From Candidatus Aminicenantes bacterium UBA2190 (GTDB taxonomy: Bacteria; Acidobacteriota; Aminicenantia; UBA2199): DNA of 33,995 nt. The DNA lies in NCBI GenBank assembly GCA_002335385.1, contig DCVK01000070.1, positions 1 through 33,995 of the forward strand, in the 5' to 3' direction. The notes beneath the pieces are model-generated. The model had not been told where the DNA came from and searched no databases. It worked only from the letters and a program-made list of their open reading frames with translations. Below, piece after piece: positions 30,963 to 33,995 of this stretch (position 1 is the stretch's first letter; every line of letters starts with the position of its first letter). A program made the position numbers and the translations under genes.

Positions 30963-31988
30963 TTAAACAGTCTCCGGCGGCGTCGCGAACGGCATCCCGG
31001 GGGCGGGTTCCCGGGCCGGCGATCGTCCCTTTCCCCGCATCATGGGCAGCAGGCCGGCGGCGGCCAGCAGCAGGTTCAGCAGCCGCCGCACCAGGATGAC
31101 GGCGATCCCGGCCTTTTGCGGGATGCGCAGGATGGCGAACACGGAAAAATAGGTCATCTCATAGATGCCGATGCCGGCCGGGATCACCGGCACGATGTTG
31201 GACACGATGCCCAGCGTGGTGACCAGGAAACTCTTCAGCGGCGTGATCCCGCGCAGGCCGATGAAGATGAACGTCAGGTGCATCTCCACCGCCCAGAGCA
31301 GGATCATGGCGATGTACAGCAGGAACACGTACAGGAACGAGCGGCGCTGGCGGGCATAGAAATCGGCGATGATCCCGTCGGTCTCGATCAGCCGTCCCCT
31401 CTTGTCCTCGAGGAATCTGAAGCGGATGCGCCATTTCTTCAGCGTGTCCAGGATCCAGATGAAAAGCCCCTTCTTCTGCTGGCGAAAAAAGATGAAGATC
31501 AGGAAGGCGGTGGCCGCGGTCAGGGACAGGAAGATGAGGCGCTGCACGGGGGCCATGCGGATACGCAGCAGCGCGATGAACAGGCCGATGCCCATCATCA
31601 GCACGGTGGCCATGAGCTCGATGGACTTGTCCAGCACCACCGATGCCAGGGCCTTGTTCCTGGGAACGTTGTCGAGCATCATGGCGCGGATGGCGTCGCC
31701 TCCCAGCTTGGCCGACGGCGTGAAATGGCCCACCGCGTGGCCGGCCAGCTGGGCGCAAAAAAGGGCGAAGAAGGAGGGGCGGCCGGCGTGGCAGTGTCCC
31801 AGGACGATGCGCCAGGAGAGCGTGCGGATGGCCCAGAACAGGACGCGCAAAAGCAGCAGGAGCAGCAGCGCCATGGGCGAGAGGCGGCCGAGGATGCGCA
31901 GCAGCTCGCGGGGGTCGGCGCGGACGACGAAATAGATGAACAGTCCCAGGCAGAGGAAGGCCGTGATCTTGATTATCTTGCGCTGCAT
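30963..31988 (-). CDS. lysylphosphatidylglycerol synthase TM / flippase-like membrane protein
   Basis: A 341-residue integral membrane protein of about eight helices matching the LPG_synthase_TM (UPF0104) family. Features: RVLFWAIRTLSWRIVLG, the GHFTPSAKLGGDAIRAMML segment (the family's P-x-x-x-G-G-D-x-x-R region), SVVLDKSIELM, and the late VPVIPAGIGIYEMTYFSVF helix. Relatives flip or scan lipid-linked substrates; it lacks the aminoacyltransferase domain of MprF. Its neighbour across the repeat mosaic is the lipid-related cluster, so a lipid flippase role would fit (inference). The stop lies directly against the heptad mosaic; the promoter is at 32039-32067. Confidence 0.87.
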   Translation of the reverse strand: MQRKIIKITAFLCLGLFIYFVVRADPRELLRILGRLSPMALLLLLLLRVLFWAIRTLSWRIVLGHCHAGRPSFFALFCAQLAGHAVGHFTPSAKLGGDAIRAMMLDNVPRNKALASVVLDKSIELMATVLMMGIGLFIALLRIRMAPVQRLIFLSLTAATAFLIFIFFRQQKKGLFIWILDTLKKWRIRFRFLEDKRGRLIETDGIIADFYARQRRSFLYVFLLYIAMILLWAVEMHLTFIFIGLRGITPLKSFLVTTLGIVSNIVPVIPAGIGIYEMTYFSVFAILRIPQKAGIAVILVRRLLNLLLAAAGLLPMMRGKGRSPAREPAPGMPFATPPETV

Positions 31989-32038
31989 GAGGGCGAAACC
32001 AGGGGGAGATTCATAAAAAACGCGGGCATCAGGGCTTC

Positions 32039-32067
32039 ATTCTAAGCGCCGCAGAGTCAAAAGTCAA
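32039..32067 (-). promoter_or_regulatory. sigma-70-type promoter for the flippase-like gene
   Basis: On the minus strand, a TTGACT -35 (32067-32062), a 17-nt spacer and a TAGAAT -10 (32044-32039). A second TTGACT lies within the spacer, as in the polA-unit promoter. The leader is about 45 nt. Confidence 0.65.
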
Positions 32068-32084
32068 TCGCCGGCCGTCCAAAC

Positions 32085-32187
32085 GGTGAAGTTGAAGCGT
32101 TGAAGAGTTCAAGAGTTGAAGGGTTCGGCCATGGAGGGAGCAATGGCGGTTAACCCGTCAACCCTTCCACGCTTCAACCCGTCAACA
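32085..32187. repeat. inverted GTTGAAG octad arrays
   Basis: GTTGAAGC/GTTGAAGA words (32085-32126), a 24-nt centre, then the inverse CCCGTCAACCCTTCC words (32150-32187). It forms a roughly 100-nt imperfect palindrome downstream of ymdB and just upstream of the flippase promoter. Confidence 0.75.
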
Positions 32188-32197
32188 AGCGCTTTTT

Positions 32198-32265
32198 CTT
32201 GGTTTTGGTCATTGGAATTTGGAATTTGTTTGGGATTTGGTGCTTGGGATTTGGGATATAAGTCT
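32198..32265. repeat. TTGGAAT-word element, copy E (right half)
   Basis: TTGGTTTTGGTCATTGG, then TTGGAAT/TTGGGAT words, ending AAGTCTTCCGATTGCAATC. After reverse complementation it matches the left half of copy A in both flank and loop orientation. Confidence 0.8.
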
Positions 32266-32296
32266 TCCGATTGCAATCACTTGTCAGTGCGTCACT

Positions 32297-33121
32297 CTAG
32301 TTCGCCTGGCCGAGCTCCCGCGCGTAAGTGTCCTCGTGATAGCGCCGGACGGCGATGGCGACGGCCCGGCCGCTGGCGGGGTCGACGTCGACCAGGGTCA
32401 TGTCCAGCACCTGGCTGCCGGCGGCCACCTCGAACTTGTGGTGCATGCCGTCGAGGAACCTGGCCACGATCGGCTCGCGCTTCATGCCGATGACCGAGTC
32501 CAGCGCCCCGGTCATGCCCACGTCGGTCTGGTAGGCCGTGCCGTTCTCCAGGATGCGGAAGTCGGCGGTGGGCACGTGGGTATGGGTGCCCAGGACGGCG
32601 CTGGCGCGGCCGTCGAGGAAGAAGCCCATGGCCTGCTTTTCGGCCGTGGCCTCGGCGTGGAAGTCCACCAGCACGATGGCATGGCGGTTGGCCTTGAGGA
32701 AGCCGTCGATGGCCGTGAAGGGGTTGTCCACCACCGGCTCCATGAACACCCGCCCCTGCAGGCTGACGACGACCACCGGGTGGCCGGCGGCGGTGCGGAA
32801 GACGAACGAACCGTTGCCCGGCGTGTCCGGGTGGAAATTCAGGGGCTTGAGGACGCGCCGCTCGGTCCTGAGCAGGTCGAGCGCCTCCTTCTTGTCCCAG
32901 ATGTGGTTGCCGCCGGTGAGCACGTCGACCCCGGCCTCGAACAGCTCGTCGGCGGTGCGGCGGATGACGCCCAGGCCGCCGGCCGAGTTCTCGCCGTTGG
33001 CGATGACCACGTCGGGAAGGAACTTCTCCTTCACCAGCGGCAGCACCGCCCGCACGAAGCGGCGGCCATGGCGGCCGACGACGTCGCCGATGAGGATGAG
33101 GCGCACCGGCTTACTTGGCAT
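32297..33121 (-). CDS. ymdB: YmdB-family metallophosphoesterase (TIGR00282)
   Basis: A 274-residue calcineurin-like phosphodiesterase. Metal-site motifs in order: GDVVGRHGRR, ANGENSAGGLG, TGGNHIWDKK, VDFHAEATAEKQA and GTHTHVPTADFRIL. The family in Firmicutes hydrolyses 2',3'-cyclic nucleotides and influences RNA decay and development. The gene lies directly after rny and overlaps its last 11 bases, the conserved rny-ymdB arrangement, which supports an RNA-metabolism role here. The ATG at 33121 is used; the ribosome site is weak, consistent with translational coupling to rny. Its 3' end is followed by a repeat mosaic. Confidence 0.93.
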   Translation of the reverse strand: MPSKPVRLILIGDVVGRHGRRFVRAVLPLVKEKFLPDVVIANGENSAGGLGVIRRTADELFEAGVDVLTGGNHIWDKKEALDLLRTERRVLKPLNFHPDTPGNGSFVFRTAAGHPVVVVSLQGRVFMEPVVDNPFTAIDGFLKANRHAIVLVDFHAEATAEKQAMGFFLDGRASAVLGTHTHVPTADFRILENGTAYQTDVGMTGALDSVIGMKREPIVARFLDGMHHKFEVAAGSQVLDMTLVDVDPASGRAVAIAVRRYHEDTYARELGQAN

Positions 33122-33995
33122 ACTCGATGGCCCTCACCTCGCGGATCACCGACACCTTGATCTGCCCGGGGTACTCCATCTCGTCCTGGATCTTCCTGGC
33201 GATGTCCTTGCAGATCAGGAAGGTGCGGTTGTCGTCGAGCTCGTTGGCGTTGACGATGACGCGCACCTCGCGCCCGGCCTGCAGGGCGTAGGCCTTGGTC
33301 ACCCCGGCGAACGACTTGCTCACCTCCTCCAGCTTCTCCAGGCGCTTGATGTAGGTTTCCAGGATCTCGCGCCGCGCCCCGGGGCGGGCGGCGGAGATGC
33401 TGTCGGCGGCCTGGATGAGGACGGCCTCGATGGAGGTGAAGGCCGTGTCCATGTGATGCGAGGCGATGGCGTCCTGGACGGCGGCGGATTCGCCGAACTT
33501 GCGGGTCAGTTCCACCGAGAGCGACGTGTGCGTGCCCTCGGTCTCGCGGTCGATGGCCTTGCCCACGTCGTGCAGCAGCCCGGCGCGCTTGCAGACGTTG
33601 ACGTTGGCCCCGACCTCGCGGGCCAGGAAGGCGGCGATCCAGGCCACGTCCCGGGAATGCTCCAGCACGTTCTGGCCGAAGGAGGAGCGGAACTTGAGTT
33701 TGCCCAGGTAGAAGTACAGCTCCGGGTTCAGGTCGCGGATGCCCAGCTCGAGCACGGCGGCCTCGCCCTGCTTGCGCAGGTAGCTGTCGAAGTTGCCCTT
33801 GATGCGGTCGACGATCTCCTCGATGCGCGCCGGGTGGATGCGGCCGTCGGCGATCAGCGTCTCGATGGCCTGCTTGGCCATCTCGCGGCGGATGGGGTCG
33901 AACGAGGAGACCAGGATGGCCTCCGGGGTGTCGTCGACGATGAAATCGACCCCGGTGGCGTTCTCCAGGGCGCGGATGTTGCGCCCCTCGCGGCC
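33111..33995 (-). CDS. rny: ribonuclease Y, C-terminal part
   Basis: The gene continues beyond the window; the last 294 residues are visible and in frame from base 33995. The fragment opens in the KH domain (GREGRNIRALENATGVDF...DDTPEAILVSSFDPIRRE), followed by the HD domain with NVLEHSRDVAWIA and GLLHDVGKAID as the metal-binding His/Asp, then SHHMDTAF and the closing segment ending VIREVRAIEYAK, all diagnostic of RNase Y. The N-terminal membrane anchor and coiled coil lie outside. It starts bulk mRNA decay at the membrane in bacteria that lack or supplement RNase E. The stop overlaps the start of ymdB. Confidence 0.96.
   Translation of the reverse strand, partial: GREGRNIRALENATGVDFIVDDTPEAILVSSFDPIRREMAKQAIETLIADGRIHPARIEEIVDRIKGNFDSYLRKQGEAAVLELGIRDLNPELYFYLGKLKFRSSFGQNVLEHSRDVAWIAAFLAREVGANVNVCKRAGLLHDVGKAIDRETEGTHTSLSVELTRKFGESAAVQDAIASHHMDTAFTSIEAVLIQAADSISAARPGARREILETYIKRLEKLEEVSKSFAGVTKAYALQAGREVRVIVNANELDDNRTFLICKDIARKIQDEMEYPGQIKVSVIREVRAIEYAK

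Overview
This is a GC-rich bacterial chromosome segment with dense, short-gap operons and ordinary housekeeping genes. There is no tRNA, rRNA, CRISPR array, transposase or phage gene that I can see. LptB implies a diderm cell. LptB, the MEP-pathway enzyme Dxs, RNase Y/YmdB, a C69 peptidase and unusual heptad-word intergenic repeats together suggest an uncultured lineage in or near Acidobacteriota/Aminicenantota. That placement is inference with low confidence.

Layout. 1-377: 3' end of an MFS transporter (+). 705-2898 (-): HD-domain protein, lptB and a COG1313-type radical SAM protein, overlapping head to tail. 3039-5458 (+): a membrane-anchored coiled-coil/LysM-like protein, a terminator, then a TrmA/RlmD-type RNA methyltransferase. 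5989-8654 (+): secreted C69 peptidase and a CDF metal transporter, each with its own promoter. 8668-10612 (-): a small membrane protein and an MFS/POT-like carrier. 10786-13966 (+): unknown helical protein, a dCTP-deaminase homologue lacking the catalytic Glu, uvsE and a DUF1295 protein. 14220-20171 (-): 110-aa conserved protein, polA, a FakA-FakB-type fusion and a TudS/DUF1722 protein. 20668-24984 (-): xseA-xseB-ispA-dxs, an operon common in bacteria. 25239-28812 (+): three phosphonate genes, namely a cytidylyltransferase-PEP mutase fusion, phosphonopyruvate decarboxylase and an iron-type alcohol dehydrogenase. These are followed by a CDP-alcohol phosphatidyltransferase (28905) and an ICMT/PEMT-type membrane methyltransferase (29907). 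30963-31988 (-): flippase-like membrane protein. 32297-33995 (-): rny (5' end outside the window) and ymdB.

The most interesting functional unit is the phosphonate island. PEP would become phosphonopyruvate, then phosphonoacetaldehyde, then 2-hydroxyethylphosphonate (HEP). The fused cytidylyltransferase could make CMP-HEP, and the CDP-alcohol phosphatidyltransferase could place HEP on a lipid. This gives a candidate aminotransferase-free phosphonolipid (HEP-lipid) pathway.

The most interesting DNA-level feature is a set of intergenic mosaics. They are built from at least eight families of degenerate tandem words, mostly 7 nt in period, including five copies of a roughly 170-nt palindromic element. 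They occur only at gene 3' ends and never in the divergent promoter regions. Eleven promoters with TTGnnn/TAnnnT boxes and an invariant 17-nt spacer can be read by eye, and three of them would give leaderless or nearly leaderless mRNAs.
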